The notes under the pieces: model-generated
Databases searched by the model: none
Seen by the model: the letters and a program-made list of their open reading frames with translations, nothing else
What the model was told of the DNA's origin: nothing
Made by a program: the position numbers and the translations under genes
IMG/VR virus record: IMGVR_UViG_3300033141_004948
Span: 1-33,555 of that record
Reading direction: 5' to 3' (one strand)
DNA: 33,555 nt
From: a virus
Shown here: positions 7,933 through 15,479 of the stretch, in pieces
How positions within the stretch are numbered: the stretch's first letter is position 1
Layout: each line of letters begins with the position of its first letter

Positions 7933-8436
7933 ATGGCTTATAATACTATTGAAGAAATAAAGGATCTTTTGTTTTTGGAATCTGAAAATCAAACTATGTC
8001 TGATGAACAAATTCAAGCATATATTAATGATGCTTCTGAAGAAATGAATGATAAAATTAATAGAACATCAGAGAGAGATTCTTTTATTGCAGAAGAAGCA
8101 GGGTCTGTTACATTTTACCCTTATTTTAATGTCAAGTCAATTTCTTCTGTAAAAGTAAATGATACTATTATTGATACAACTGAATATGAAATTTCTCTTG
8201 ATGGGGATGGAATTACAATTGGAGATATTCAAATTGGAGATATTGTAAAAACAATTACAATCCCTTCAAATTATAAAAAATATGAAAGGGCAATCTGTAT
8301 TGTAAATATTAGAACTCGACTTAATCCTTTTAAGAATGATACTGTAGATCCAATTTATAATGAATGGATTCAGAAGAGAGATGATTTTAAAAGGGCCTTA
8401 AGATCTAAGTATGGGACAGGCCTCTATAATGGTTAG
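7933..8436 (+). CDS. Head-tail connector / adaptor protein
   Basis: A 167-residue protein placed where HK97 gp6 or SPP1 gp15-like adaptors lie. The N-terminal part is helical (MSDEQIQAYINDASEEMNDK), the middle is beta-rich (VTFYPYFNVKSISSVKVND), and the end is a long helix. This is the usual layout of adaptors that bind the portal, with residues near the termini forming the ring contacts. The next gene overlaps its stop codon. The assignment rests on gene order and secondary-structure pattern, not on a strong motif. Confidence 0.6.
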   Translation: MAYNTIEEIKDLLFLESENQTMSDEQIQAYINDASEEMNDKINRTSERDSFIAEEAGSVTFYPYFNVKSISSVKVNDTIIDTTEYEISLDGDGITIGDIQIGDIVKTITIPSNYKKYERAICIVNIRTRLNPFKNDTVDPIYNEWIQKRDDFKRALRSKYGTGLYNG

Positions 8437-8848
8437 TTTCAAACTTAATGAAAAGCAACTTAAAGAAGCTGCAGATAAAATTCTTGGCCAATTAGCATTT
8501 TTAGTTCAAAGAGAATTAATAGAAAGATTTCCTTCAAGTTTTGCAAATAGAATAATTGTGGCCAGAGAGGGTGCTGCATGGATTGTTGGATCTAATTTTA
8601 ATATTTTAAAATTCTATGATAAAGGAACAAGGCCACATGTTATTGAACCAAAAATTAAAGATGCTCTTTCTTTTGCATGGCCCAATGCACCAGGTATTCC
8701 AAAACAACCAGGAGCAAATGGGAAATTTATTTTTAAAAAAGTCTTTCATCCTGGAACAGAGGGAAAGCATATAATTGAGAATCTTGAAAAAGATACAAAC
8801 TTATTAAATAAATTATTAGAACAAGCAATTAAAAATGTTCTTAAATAA
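8429..8848 (+). CDS. HK97 gp10-like neck / tail-completion protein
   Basis: A 139-residue protein with the gp10-family pattern: an N-terminal amphipathic helix, then a beta core with KFYDKGTRPHVIEPK and KKVFHPGTEGKHIIE, matching the family's GT-x-PH-x-I and HPG motifs, then a C-terminal helix. Relatives bridge the connector and the tail terminator. The ATG at 8429 overlaps the adaptor stop (ATGGTTAG). An ATG at 8411 in the same frame would add six residues and overlap the adaptor gene more. It is the last gene before the ncRNA candidate. Confidence 0.75.
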   Translation: MVSFKLNEKQLKEAADKILGQLAFLVQRELIERFPSSFANRIIVAREGAAWIVGSNFNILKFYDKGTRPHVIEPKIKDALSFAWPNAPGIPKQPGANGKFIFKKVFHPGTEGKHIIENLEKDTNLLNKLLEQAIKNVLK

Positions 8849-8863
8849 GAAGTTTTATAAATA
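8848..8863 (+). promoter_or_regulatory. Class 2 promoter for the ncRNA candidate
   Basis: AGAAGTTTTATAAATA closely matches the box at 2517. Aligning the shared AGTTTTATAAATA core predicts a start at A8883. No ATG follows at the usual distance, unlike at the other class 2 boxes. Confidence 0.7.
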
Positions 8864-8882
8864 GATTTTAGTTAATAATTTT

Positions 8883-9006
8883 ACCTACTTCAGGCTCATC
8901 TTATAGATGTGATGTATCATAGCCTTAACCTGATAATGCTATGGGGAAGCGTAACCTTTGTAAAGGGCCAGGGCAAGGTCCAGCAGATCGCAATTGCCTA
9001 CCTTTT
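8883..9006 (+). ncRNA. Probable structured non-coding RNA, about 124 nt
   Basis: A 199-nt gap in a densely packed structural module has its own promoter, a locally higher GC content, several nested stems and an oligo-T end (CCTTTTTATTT at about 9000). Stems that can be drawn: AGGCT/AGCCT closing CATCT/AGATG; CCTTT/AAAGG; and GGCAA/TTGCC enclosing GGTC/GATC. There is no convincing reading frame. It does not match SRP RNA, RNase P RNA, tRNA or a full TPP riboswitch by eye. The position between neck and tail terminator genes recalls phage packaging or antisense RNAs, but the role is unknown. Confidence 0.6.
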
Positions 9007-9010
9007 TATT

Positions 9011-9028
9011 TAATTAAATATATAAAAT
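9011..9028 (+). promoter_or_regulatory. Class 1 promoter (tail terminator gene)
   Basis: Exact TAATTAAATATATAAAAT ending 20 nt before ATG 9048, placed right after the oligo-T end of the ncRNA. Confidence 0.85.
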
Positions 9029-9047
9029 CATATTCTCTTTTTATTTT

Positions 9048-9521
9048 ATGGGATTAAATATTAGTAGTGTTGCAGAAATTATTAAAGATTTTTTACAAAC
9101 AAATTTAGTTGATCCTGCAACTGGAAGATTTGCAGATTGGGTTTATGCTGATGGTGCAAGATTAGATTTAGATAAAAGTGCTTACCCAAAAATTCTTATT
9201 AAAAAGATTGAACAACCAAGTTTAAAAGAACAGCTTGCAATAGGAAATGTTTCAACAGAAAATAGGGATGAATTAATAATTCAGATTAAAGATTTATTCG
9301 GAGATAAATATACTTATCTTGGAGAGGAAAGAACTGCAAGTCAATTAGTTTCAGAAATAGCAAGGCAGTCTGCAGATCTTATACAAGAGAATCATGACTT
9401 TTTTGTTGCACAAGGTCTTTTAGATGTTACTATGAAAAAAGATGAGCCAACCGAAGATAAAGACAGGAACCCAATATTTAATCAAACAATTGAAGTCCAT
9501 TATATTTCTACACCTGATTAA
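9048..9521 (+). CDS. Tail terminator-like protein
   Basis: A 157-residue protein in the position of the tail terminator (lambda gpU / SPP1 gp17 type), between the gp10-like protein and the tail tube. The order is typical: an N-terminal helix (SSVAEIIKDFLQTNL), strands carrying YPKILIKKI and ELIIQIKDLFG, a central helix (TASQLVSEIARQSADLIQEN), and a final strand pair (NQTIEVHYIST). Such proteins cap the tail tube and join it to the head. No single diagnostic residue was seen, so the call depends on order and pattern. The stop codon is the first triplet of the next promoter. Confidence 0.6.
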   Translation: MGLNISSVAEIIKDFLQTNLVDPATGRFADWVYADGARLDLDKSAYPKILIKKIEQPSLKEQLAIGNVSTENRDELIIQIKDLFGDKYTYLGEERTASQLVSEIARQSADLIQENHDFFVAQGLLDVTMKKDEPTEDKDRNPIFNQTIEVHYISTPD

Positions 9522-9536
9522 TTAAATATATAAATA
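9519..9536 (+). promoter_or_regulatory. Class 1 promoter (tail tube gene)
   Basis: TAATTAAATATATAAATA (two differences from the exact box) begins with the previous stop codon and ends 20 nt before ATG 9556. Confidence 0.8.
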
Positions 9537-9555
9537 AGTTTATTTTATTTTTACC

Positions 9556-10479
9556 ATGACAGATGTAATAAGCAATGTTGGAAATAGATATATTATTGGA
9601 AAAGAAACAACTTATGGGATTGTGCCTGGAGTAATAACTGCTTTAGACTTTGGCCATATTCAAACAATTTCTGCTGATGAGGATGAATCTACTGAAGAAG
9701 TTTCATCTATGAACTCAGGACATACTACTTTTGATTTTTCAGATGATCTTTATAATTTAAGTGGCCAGATTGTAACAAAGATTACAAAAGCAAGTTTACC
9801 AGTAATTTTAGAAGCTTTATTTGGGGGTTATGCTTTAACTTCTGCAGATACTTATACTGTAACTTCTGATGTTGTGAGCTCTGATGATTTAAGTTATTAT
9901 ATGAAATTTAATACTTCTACAGGAAAAACTATGCACATGACTGGGATCTCTTTTACTGGGGGAGAAATTACAATTGAAAAAGATGGTTCAATAGAAATGA
10001 CTTTGAATTACCAGGCACAATTATTAGATCCACAAACAGAAGCTTTAAGTCCTTCAACAAATGTTGGAAATTTATTTCATGGTTTAGATGCAACAGTTAG
10101 TTATGATGGAAACACAACTATTTTAGATAATTTTACTATGACTGCTGATTGGAATTTAGAGATAGGAGATAGTAGAGGAATCGAAGCTGCGCATGCAAAT
10201 GGTCGAAGAGTAATTAAAAGAGTTGTTAGAAATAATTTAACATTGAATGGAAATTTTAGTTCTCACATGGATGCAAATATTGATACAGGATATGAAGATG
10301 AAAGATCAAGTGTTGAAATAATTTTAACATTGAATAGAGGATCTGATAACCAACATATTTGGACCATTCCAACTTCAAAAACAAATACTCGAAGTCGAGA
10401 ACTTAATAATGATAATACTTCTAAACAACTTCTTTGTGATTTTCTTGGAACAGATGTTTCTATTGTAGGCTATCTTTAA
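9556..10479 (+). CDS. Major tail tube protein
   Basis: A 307-residue protein, mostly beta-strand, at the tail-tube position just before the tail-assembly chaperone pair. It begins with the common tube-protein N-terminus (NRYIIGKETTYGIVPGVITA), has a Gly/Thr-rich middle with LSGQIVTKITKASLPVILEA and GISFTGGEITIEKDGSIEM, and ends with a strand-rich region. These features match the long-tail tube family that polymerises on the tape measure. At about 300 residues it is larger than the minimal 150-200, so it probably carries an extra surface domain. It has its own strong promoter, consistent with high copy number. Confidence 0.75.
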   Translation: MTDVISNVGNRYIIGKETTYGIVPGVITALDFGHIQTISADEDESTEEVSSMNSGHTTFDFSDDLYNLSGQIVTKITKASLPVILEALFGGYALTSADTYTVTSDVVSSDDLSYYMKFNTSTGKTMHMTGISFTGGEITIEKDGSIEMTLNYQAQLLDPQTEALSPSTNVGNLFHGLDATVSYDGNTTILDNFTMTADWNLEIGDSRGIEAAHANGRRVIKRVVRNNLTLNGNFSSHMDANIDTGYEDERSSVEIILTLNRGSDNQHIWTIPTSKTNTRSRELNNDNTSKQLLCDFLGTDVSIVGYL

Positions 10480-10481
10480 TT

Positions 10482-10496
10482 AGAAAGTTTTAAATA
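10482..10496 (+). promoter_or_regulatory. Class 2 promoter (tail chaperone gene)
   Basis: AGAAAGTTTTAAATA begins 37 nt before ATG 10519, and the start reads TTATGTATG. It directly follows the tail-tube stop codon. Confidence 0.8.
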
Positions 10497-10518
10497 ATCT
10501 AAATATGTTTTTTTATGT

Positions 10519-10836
10519 ATGGTTGAAAAAGAAACTGTTAAACTGAATGATGGAAAAGAAGTTGAGATTCAATGTAAAAGATTGAGTGGAAGACGAGCTT
10601 TTAAGTTATCTGGAAAGATTTTGAATATAACAGAGCTTAAGGGAACAGAAAAGGATCCTGTTTTTAGGGGAGAGATGAATATTTCTCAAGCACCAGATAT
10701 ATGTTGGGATTATATTGTTGTTGAATGTCCTCAAAGAGATCATGTCTGTGTTGAAGATATGCATAGAATTTATGACAAATATGCAAAGTCTGAAATTGAA
10801 GCTGCAATGAAGCCAACATTAAGCCCAAAATCTTAA
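10519..10836 (+). CDS. Tail assembly chaperone, short (G-like) form
   Basis: A 105-residue protein between tail tube and tape measure, the position of lambda gpG-like chaperones that coat the tape measure during tail assembly. It starts with TVKLNDGKEVEIQCKRLSGR, similar to short tail-chaperone N-termini in siphoviruses. Its last codons contain the slippery heptamer CCCAAAA at 10824-10830, only two codons before the TAA stop. The frame one base back is open straight through to 11102, giving the longer GT-like form. No homology was confirmed; position plus the frameshift signal carry the call. Confidence 0.75.
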   Translation: MVEKETVKLNDGKEVEIQCKRLSGRRAFKLSGKILNITELKGTEKDPVFRGEMNISQAPDICWDYIVVECPQRDHVCVEDMHRIYDKYAKSEIEAAMKPTLSPKS

Positions 10837-11102
10837 GGGAGATAGATAATATAATTGATTCTCCCAGATCTAAAATAGAAGTTAGTAGAGAAACTAATGA
10901 AATAATGCATTATATTTCTTTAATCAATGCAGGTTTTTATTTAGATTATAATGATTTTGGTTTGCTTGAACAGAAATATATCACGTATGGCCTTAATAAG
11001 ATGAAAGCAAAGAACAAAGAAAAGGAAACAGAACTCTGGGCTAAATTTTTTAAAAAAGGTTTTGAGGCAGTTTGTAAAACAATTGCTAAAAGAAAATTCT
11101 AA
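10519..11102 (+). CDS. Tail assembly chaperone, -1 frameshift (GT-like) form
   Basis: If ribosomes slip back one base on CCCAAAA (zero frame C-CCA-AAA, 10824-10830), translation continues at 10830 in a frame without stops to 11102, adding 90 residues to the first 104. The added part (residues about 105-194) is helical and charged, with TNEIMHYISLINAGFYLDY and a Lys-rich end. The TAA of the short form follows within two codons of the heptamer. The stretch from ATG 10905 might be expressed alone (65 residues), but the open frame upstream of that ATG argues for fusion by frameshift, as in many tailed phages. Confidence 0.75.
10824..10865 (+). promoter_or_regulatory. Programmed -1 frameshift signal
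   Basis: The perfect X-XXY-YYZ heptamer CCCAAAA (10824-10830) is followed after a 6-nt spacer by GGGAGA (10837-10842), which can pair with TCTCCC (10860-10865) across a 17-nt loop. Heptamer, spacer and stem match the usual layout of stimulated -1 frameshift sites. Confidence 0.75.
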
Positions 11103-11120
11103 AAATTAAATATATAAAAC
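11103..11120 (+). promoter_or_regulatory. Class 1 promoter (tape measure gene)
   Basis: AAATTAAATATATAAAAC (two differences from the exact box) lies directly after the chaperone stop and ends 20 nt before ATG 11140. Confidence 0.8.
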
Positions 11121-11139
11121 AATTAATTCTTTTTATTTT

Positions 11140-12282
11140 ATGGTTTTAGGAATTAAGCTCGAAATAGATAAAGGCAGTGTAAAATCTGCTTCTAAAGAAA
11201 TTAGAGATGCTGCTGAAAAGTCTATTGCAAAAAAAGAACAAAGTAAAAAGATAGCACTTGAAGAAAAAAGAATAAGAAAAGAAAAAGGTATTGAAGAACC
11301 AGGAGATAAGAAAAAAGGTGGTGTTGGTAGAGCTGCTGCAGTAGGGGGATTTCTTGGAGCTCTAATTGGATCTTTAAAACCAGTTCAAGAATTGTTAGGT
11401 GTTATTGCAGGAATAATGCAAATCTTTATGGTCCCTATTTTTATTTTATTAAAACCATTTATTCTTATGTTTTTAAAAGTGGGCCAAGCATTGTTAAAAT
11501 TTTTTGGACCGACTGAGGGAGAGGGGGGCACTACAGGAAAATTAAAAACAGGTGCAGGTATTCTTCTTGGAGTTTTCGCTGCAATTGCTGCTTTTCTTTT
11601 AGGAGCTTCGATTGGATGGATTGTTGCAATAGGATTAATTTTCTTTTTTCTTGGAAGAAAGTTATTTGAATTTGGGATGTGGCTTGGAGAAAAATTACTT
11701 CAATTTGTAAACTGGTTATGGAATAATATTTTATTACCTGCAGGACAATGGATTGGAGAAAAGTTAAGACAAATCGGGGAGTTCTTTTTAGCTGCATGGG
11801 ACTTTATTAAAGAAGTTGCTCAAACAATATGGGGCTGGATTAAATCAGGATTCATGGCAGTTGTAAATTTTGGAAAAAGAATTTGGGAATTATTTAAAAC
11901 AGGACTTATGGCTGTTGCTAATTTTGGAAATGATATATGGGAATTATTTAAATCAGGCCTTAGTGCTATTGCTAATTTAGGTTCTATGATTTGGAATTGG
12001 ATCACAAGTGCTTTAGGGGGATTATTTGGAAGTGGAAGAAGTGTTGATGATGCTTTAATTACAAGTCAAGGTCAGATAATAAATTTAAATCCAAAGGATA
12101 ATGTATTGGCTTTTCAAGATTTTAGCCAGGTTGAAAATATGACAAATCAGAATGGGGGTGCAAGAGGTGGAAATACTTATATAACTGTAGAGGGCTTTGT
12201 AGGAGATGAAGATACTCTTGCAGATAAAATATCAAAAGCATTAAGTGATTCTTCAAGGGGGGGCATAACAAACTTTAATTAA
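11140..12282 (+). CDS. Tape measure protein (short)
   Basis: A 380-residue protein placed after the chaperones, as in all known siphovirus tail modules. It has a charged N-terminal helix, several hydrophobic membrane-like segments (FLGALIGSLKPVQELLGVIA, IFMVPIFILLKPFILMFL, ILLGVFAAIAAFLLGASIGW), and then three 18-residue repeats starting at K235, K253 and K271 with the pattern K-[ST]-G-x-x-A-[IV]-x-N-[FL]-G. A Gly/Asn-rich C-terminus follows. Eighteen residues equal five alpha-helical turns, suiting a straight rod. At about 0.15 nm per residue the tail would be near 57 nm, short for a siphovirus; that figure is an inference from the family rule. Confidence 0.75.
   Translation: MVLGIKLEIDKGSVKSASKEIRDAAEKSIAKKEQSKKIALEEKRIRKEKGIEEPGDKKKGGVGRAAAVGGFLGALIGSLKPVQELLGVIAGIMQIFMVPIFILLKPFILMFLKVGQALLKFFGPTEGEGGTTGKLKTGAGILLGVFAAIAAFLLGASIGWIVAIGLIFFFLGRKLFEFGMWLGEKLLQFVNWLWNNILLPAGQWIGEKLRQIGEFFLAAWDFIKEVAQTIWGWIKSGFMAVVNFGKRIWELFKTGLMAVANFGNDIWELFKSGLSAIANLGSMIWNWITSALGGLFGSGRSVDDALITSQGQIINLNPKDNVLAFQDFSQVENMTNQNGGARGGNTYITVEGFVGDEDTLADKISKALSDSSRGGITNFN
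11842..12003 (+). repeat. Three tandem 54-bp (18-codon) repeats in tape measure
   Basis: Three imperfect 54-bp units encode 18-residue segments beginning KSGFMAVVNFG, KTGLMAVANFG and KSGLSAIANLG, each ending in I-W-[EN]-[LW]-[FI]. More diverged copies may precede them (from about residue 178). In-step tandem repeats in a tape measure are the expected route to changes in tail length. Confidence 0.8.
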
Positions 12283-12283
12283 A

Positions 12284-12742
12284 ATGGTTACAGAGATAAA
12301 AATAGTTAAATCAAAAGGTGGAGTTACAAGAAGCTTTATATTTGAAGAAGGAGAAGTAAAAACAGAAGGCCTTCCACAAGTTAGTCAAGCTGCAAGTATT
12401 AGTTTTCCAAAAGATAGTCCTGATGATACTACAGAAAGTTTTGTAATAGATTTAGGAATTTCAAAACAACTTACCCTTGAATGGAAATTATATAATCAAG
12501 ACAATGATAGATCTGAAGGAACAGCACCGGCAACAGTTTCAACTTATGAAGAGATGCTTAATTATTTAGAAGATGTTATTTGTTTTCCAGGTATAGGCCT
12601 TGTTGATTATACAATAACAATAACAAATAAGTTTAGAACAAGAGTCGCAATTTATTCTTTTGAAGATTTTAATATTGATGTAGATGCAACAATTAGACCT
12701 AAAGGTAATATGAAATTCAAGTGGAAAAGGCAGGTGTCCTAA
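12284..12742 (+). CDS. Tail/baseplate protein
   Basis: A 152-residue, strand-rich protein directly after the tape measure (1-nt gap) and overlapping the next gene by its stop codon. Segments FVIDLGISKQLTLEWKLYNQ and DYTITITNKFRTRVAIYSF alternate like a beta-sandwich. Small proteins here are usually distal tail or hub-accessory components (SPP1 Dit-like or Mu gp43-like). No motif was found that decides between these. No Cys, signal peptide or membrane segment was seen. Confidence 0.55.
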   Translation: MVTEIKIVKSKGGVTRSFIFEEGEVKTEGLPQVSQAASISFPKDSPDDTTESFVIDLGISKQLTLEWKLYNQDNDRSEGTAPATVSTYEEMLNYLEDVICFPGIGLVDYTITITNKFRTRVAIYSFEDFNIDVDATIRPKGNMKFKWKRQVS

Positions 12743-14172
12743 TGGTTGATTTTGTATTTCAAGAAGATGCAAGTATTGTTGATGCAATTAATATTTCTCA
12801 AAGTTCTTTAACAAAAAAACCAAATGCTTCTAAATCTGTTAAATTTAAAATTGGATATGAAGGAATTATTAATATAGATTCTACTGCAGAATATTATGAT
12901 TCAAATGATGTTCTTTTTCTTGATGGAAAAATAAAAGGGGCAAAAGAATTATCTAAAGATGTTAATTCAGAAAATAGAATTTATGAAATAACAATTTATG
13001 ATTATGGTTATAATTTGATTGATGGAAATTTGAATGATGTATTTAGATCTATTTCTCCTGAAGATTTAATTGAATCTGTTGTTCTTGAGAATGGTTTAAC
13101 TTTTAATAATTTAGTTCCTGCAAGTGGGATTGTTATTACAAAAAAAGTTTATAAGGATTTAGATCCAATTGAAGCTGTAAATGATATGTGTAATTTATTG
13201 GGGGCAAATTGGAGAGTTGAAGGAACACAACTTACATTATTCCGTCGTGGAGATTTTACAAGTGTTGGGGTTATTGATGGAAACCAAAATTGGAATTTAA
13301 ATAAAGATGGTTGGATTGATGATACAAGTAAACAAGCAAAAAAAGTAATTGTAAAAGGGGCTGCTATTTTACAAAGAACACCTGAACAGATTATTGATAC
13401 AAATACTGTATTTACTTTATCCAGGACACCAGAAGATATGGAAGTTGATGGTTTAGTTCAAACTACTGAATCTATTGATGGGGATTATACTGTAGATAAA
13501 GAAGCAAAGCAGGTAACTTTTGATATTGCTCAAACAGATCCTATTTTTTTATATTCTTATAATTCTCAAATAAGGGTAGAGGTTGGAGATGGAAGTCCTA
13601 TAAAAGTTTTAGAAAAAAAGTATATTGAAGAAATAGTTGAAGCAAGAAAACTTGGAAGAAAATATATTGAAATTTTTGGAGATGGGATTCAAAGTTCAAC
13701 ATGGCGTAATGTTGAAATGTTTACTTTAGATATAACTGATTATAATGTTGGAGATTTAATTCTTGTAAAAAATAAATTAAATATTAGTAGAGATGGAAAA
13801 TATGAAATGACTAAAATTGTTAGAAAATATCCTATAAAAACAGAGATCACAGTTGGAGAAGAAACATTAAGTATTTTTGATTGGCAAGGAGAAAATAAAG
13901 AAAGATTAAAACAACTCGAACAACAAGATCAAAATGATGATTTTACTCAAATTGATAAATTTACAATAGGAAAAATAAAAGTTAATATTTCTTCAGAAGT
14001 AACAAAGCTTTTAGCTGTAACAAATACTGGAGAGATTTTATGGGCCAGTAATACTTCTCTTCCAAATGATGCCGATTTAATTTCAGATACAGGGCCTGAT
14101 ATAGATTTTGCTTTAGCTTATGATGATGATGGACTTCCAATGGGTAGTTTTGTAGATTATTTGGCGCCTTAA
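12742..14172 (+). CDS. Baseplate hub / tail-associated protein
   Basis: A 476-residue protein. Its N-terminal 200 residues have the look of tail hub proteins of the T4 gp27 / Mu gp44 type: an opening beta-barrel region, then IYDYGYNLIDGNLNDVF and ISPEDLIESVVLENGLTFNN, a motif set found where the second barrel starts in hub proteins. The middle includes a Trp/Asn-rich linker and a strand-rich domain. The C-terminus (LLAVTNTGEILWASNTSLP, then an Asp-rich end) may dock fibres. The ATG at 12742 overlaps the previous stop (TAATG). An in-frame GTG at 12721 would add seven residues but lies inside the previous gene. No peptidase or lysozyme domain was seen. Confidence 0.65.
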   Translation: MVDFVFQEDASIVDAINISQSSLTKKPNASKSVKFKIGYEGIINIDSTAEYYDSNDVLFLDGKIKGAKELSKDVNSENRIYEITIYDYGYNLIDGNLNDVFRSISPEDLIESVVLENGLTFNNLVPASGIVITKKVYKDLDPIEAVNDMCNLLGANWRVEGTQLTLFRRGDFTSVGVIDGNQNWNLNKDGWIDDTSKQAKKVIVKGAAILQRTPEQIIDTNTVFTLSRTPEDMEVDGLVQTTESIDGDYTVDKEAKQVTFDIAQTDPIFLYSYNSQIRVEVGDGSPIKVLEKKYIEEIVEARKLGRKYIEIFGDGIQSSTWRNVEMFTLDITDYNVGDLILVKNKLNISRDGKYEMTKIVRKYPIKTEITVGEETLSIFDWQGENKERLKQLEQQDQNDDFTQIDKFTIGKIKVNISSEVTKLLAVTNTGEILWASNTSLPNDADLISDTGPDIDFALAYDDDGLPMGSFVDYLAP

Positions 14173-14187
14173 TTAAATATATAAAAT
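14170..14187 (+). promoter_or_regulatory. Class 1 promoter
   Basis: Exact TAATTAAATATATAAAAT, beginning with the hub gene stop codon and ending 20 nt before ATG 14207. Confidence 0.85.
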
Positions 14188-14206
14188 AAAAAAAATTAAC
14201 TAAAAT

Positions 14207-14581
14207 ATGGTTTTACATGAAGATATTGTTGCAAGTGTTGAGAGCTCAACATTAGATGAATTTGATATAATTAATGATATGGGATTTTCCGACGATGGAA
14301 CAGACGAATTACCTTCTGCAGATACTCTTACTGGAGAATTTTTAAGAAAAGCATTGACAGTGAAAGATAAAGATACAGGATTAATTACTTATGAATTTGA
14401 TGGTCTTATGGGATTAACAGAAGCCAATGGAGAAACATTACAAAAGCTTGGATTGTTTGAAGATATTGGTGGAAATACTTTAAAATTAAGTAAGGTTTTA
14501 GATGTTGCTATTGCAAAAACTGCTGATCTTGAAATTAATGTTGGTTATCAAATAAGTGTTGAAGTGGTGGATGAAACATGA
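14207..14581 (+). CDS. Small acidic tail protein, unknown
   Basis: A 124-residue acidic protein and the first gene of a five-gene operon. A central pattern, EANGETLQKLGLFEDIGGNT followed by LKLSKVLDVAIAKTADLEIN, resembles a short domain found in tail or baseplate accessory proteins of tailed viruses, where it ends in a strand used for trimer contacts; I cannot name it with certainty. It overlaps the next gene by ATGA, so the two are translationally coupled and probably assembled together. Confidence 0.5.
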   Translation: MVLHEDIVASVESSTLDEFDIINDMGFSDDGTDELPSADTLTGEFLRKALTVKDKDTGLITYEFDGLMGLTEANGETLQKLGLFEDIGGNTLKLSKVLDVAIAKTADLEINVGYQISVEVVDET

Positions 14582-15144
14582 CAATAAAAAATACAAAACT
14601 TGGTGGGACTGATTTTTCAACTCCTTCAGATAGAGTTAAGCCAACAGATCTAAATGATACTTTTGATGCTGTTGCAGATAAATTGAGATCTATTAGTCAA
14701 ATTTATACTGGATCTGGTTTTGATGTTTCACGAGGTCCGAGCGAGGCATCAGGCACCACATCAGCAGATCATGAATTAGATGCAATTGTAGCTGCAGATG
14801 TAGAGGATAAAAAATATGTTAGAATAACTCTTTTATTAAAGCCAGATGTTCAATGTTCTGGGGGCAATACTGGCAGTGTAAAACTGAAACTTCAATCAAA
14901 AGAAATAGCAGGTGCTTATGGGGATTTATTTGGTTACATGGATATAGTAAATCATCCTTCTGTGGGGACAGGTAATCATGACCATACTACTACATTTACT
15001 TGGATTCATACTTTAACAGCAGGAGAAATAGCTGCAGGAGTGCAATTTAAAGTTCTTACACAAGCAGCAATAAATAATAATGGTGTAAGTGATTGGGCAA
15101 TTCTTTCAAATGCTCAAACAGTAGTGGAGGTTATTGGAGAATAA
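14578..15144 (+). CDS. Putative virion surface or fibre protein
   Basis: A 188-residue protein with a Thr/Gly/Asn-rich, strand-dominated composition typical of tail fibre heads. After a short helical start (TDLNDTFDAVADKLRSISQI) the rest resembles a jelly-roll: KKYVRITLLLKPDVQCSG, SVKLKLQSKEIAGAYGDLFG and HDHTTTFTWIHTLTAGEIAA. The single His-Asp-His stretch might bind a metal, but one motif is weak evidence. It overlaps the preceding gene (ATGA) and the following membrane protein (TAATG). Confidence 0.5.
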   Translation: MTIKNTKLGGTDFSTPSDRVKPTDLNDTFDAVADKLRSISQIYTGSGFDVSRGPSEASGTTSADHELDAIVAADVEDKKYVRITLLLKPDVQCSGGNTGSVKLKLQSKEIAGAYGDLFGYMDIVNHPSVGTGNHDHTTTFTWIHTLTAGEIAAGVQFKVLTQAAINNNGVSDWAILSNAQTVVEVIGE

Positions 15145-15479
15145 TGGATTATATAAAAACAGAATTTAAAAGATTAGTACCAGTAAGTTTGTTTACTTTT
15201 TTAATTGGATTCACACATTCTTTTGGATTAGGTTTAAGTTTAGCAGGTTTATTTTTATTAGCAGAGCACATGTATTCTTATGGAAGATGGGACATAAAAG
15301 ATATTTTGGGTCATGAAAACTTTGGAATTGTTTTATTGTGTGCAGGTTTCTTAATTAATTCACATTTCATTTTAGCTTTAGGATCTTTAATTGTGTATTT
15401 AATATTTTCAAATTATAAATGGAAAGGAAAAACTTCTCCTGGAAGATATGCTTTAAATAAAATAAGAGGTATATTTTAA
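15144..15479 (+). CDS. Small membrane protein, possible holin component
   Basis: A 111-residue protein with two hydrophobic blocks, each long enough for one or two membrane spans (VPVSLFTFLIGFTHSFGLGL with its continuation, and FGIVLLCAGFLINSHFILAL with its continuation), joined by a charged loop and ending in a basic tail. Together with the next gene, also membrane-anchored, it may form the lysis or membrane-passage unit. The ATG at 15144 overlaps the previous stop; an in-frame TTG at 15093 lies within the preceding gene and is unlikely. No enzyme motif was seen and no endolysin is recognised nearby. Confidence 0.55.
   Translation: MDYIKTEFKRLVPVSLFTFLIGFTHSFGLGLSLAGLFLLAEHMYSYGRWDIKDILGHENFGIVLLCAGFLINSHFILALGSLIVYLIFSNYKWKGKTSPGRYALNKIRGIF

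Noticed and set aside
8920-8950. Resemblance of AACCTGATAATGC...GGGGAAG to part of a TPP riboswitch
   Set aside because: The upstream CTGAGA half and the paired arm are missing, and no gene for thiamine is near. The similarity is probably chance.
8965-9000. Possible SRP RNA helix 8 in the ncRNA
   Set aside because: The GGAA tetraloop and its two flanking loop sequences are absent.
10905-11102. Separate 65-residue gene starting at ATG 10905
   Set aside because: The frame is open upstream to the slippery heptamer and has no promoter or Shine-Dalgarno of its own; frameshift fusion explains it better.
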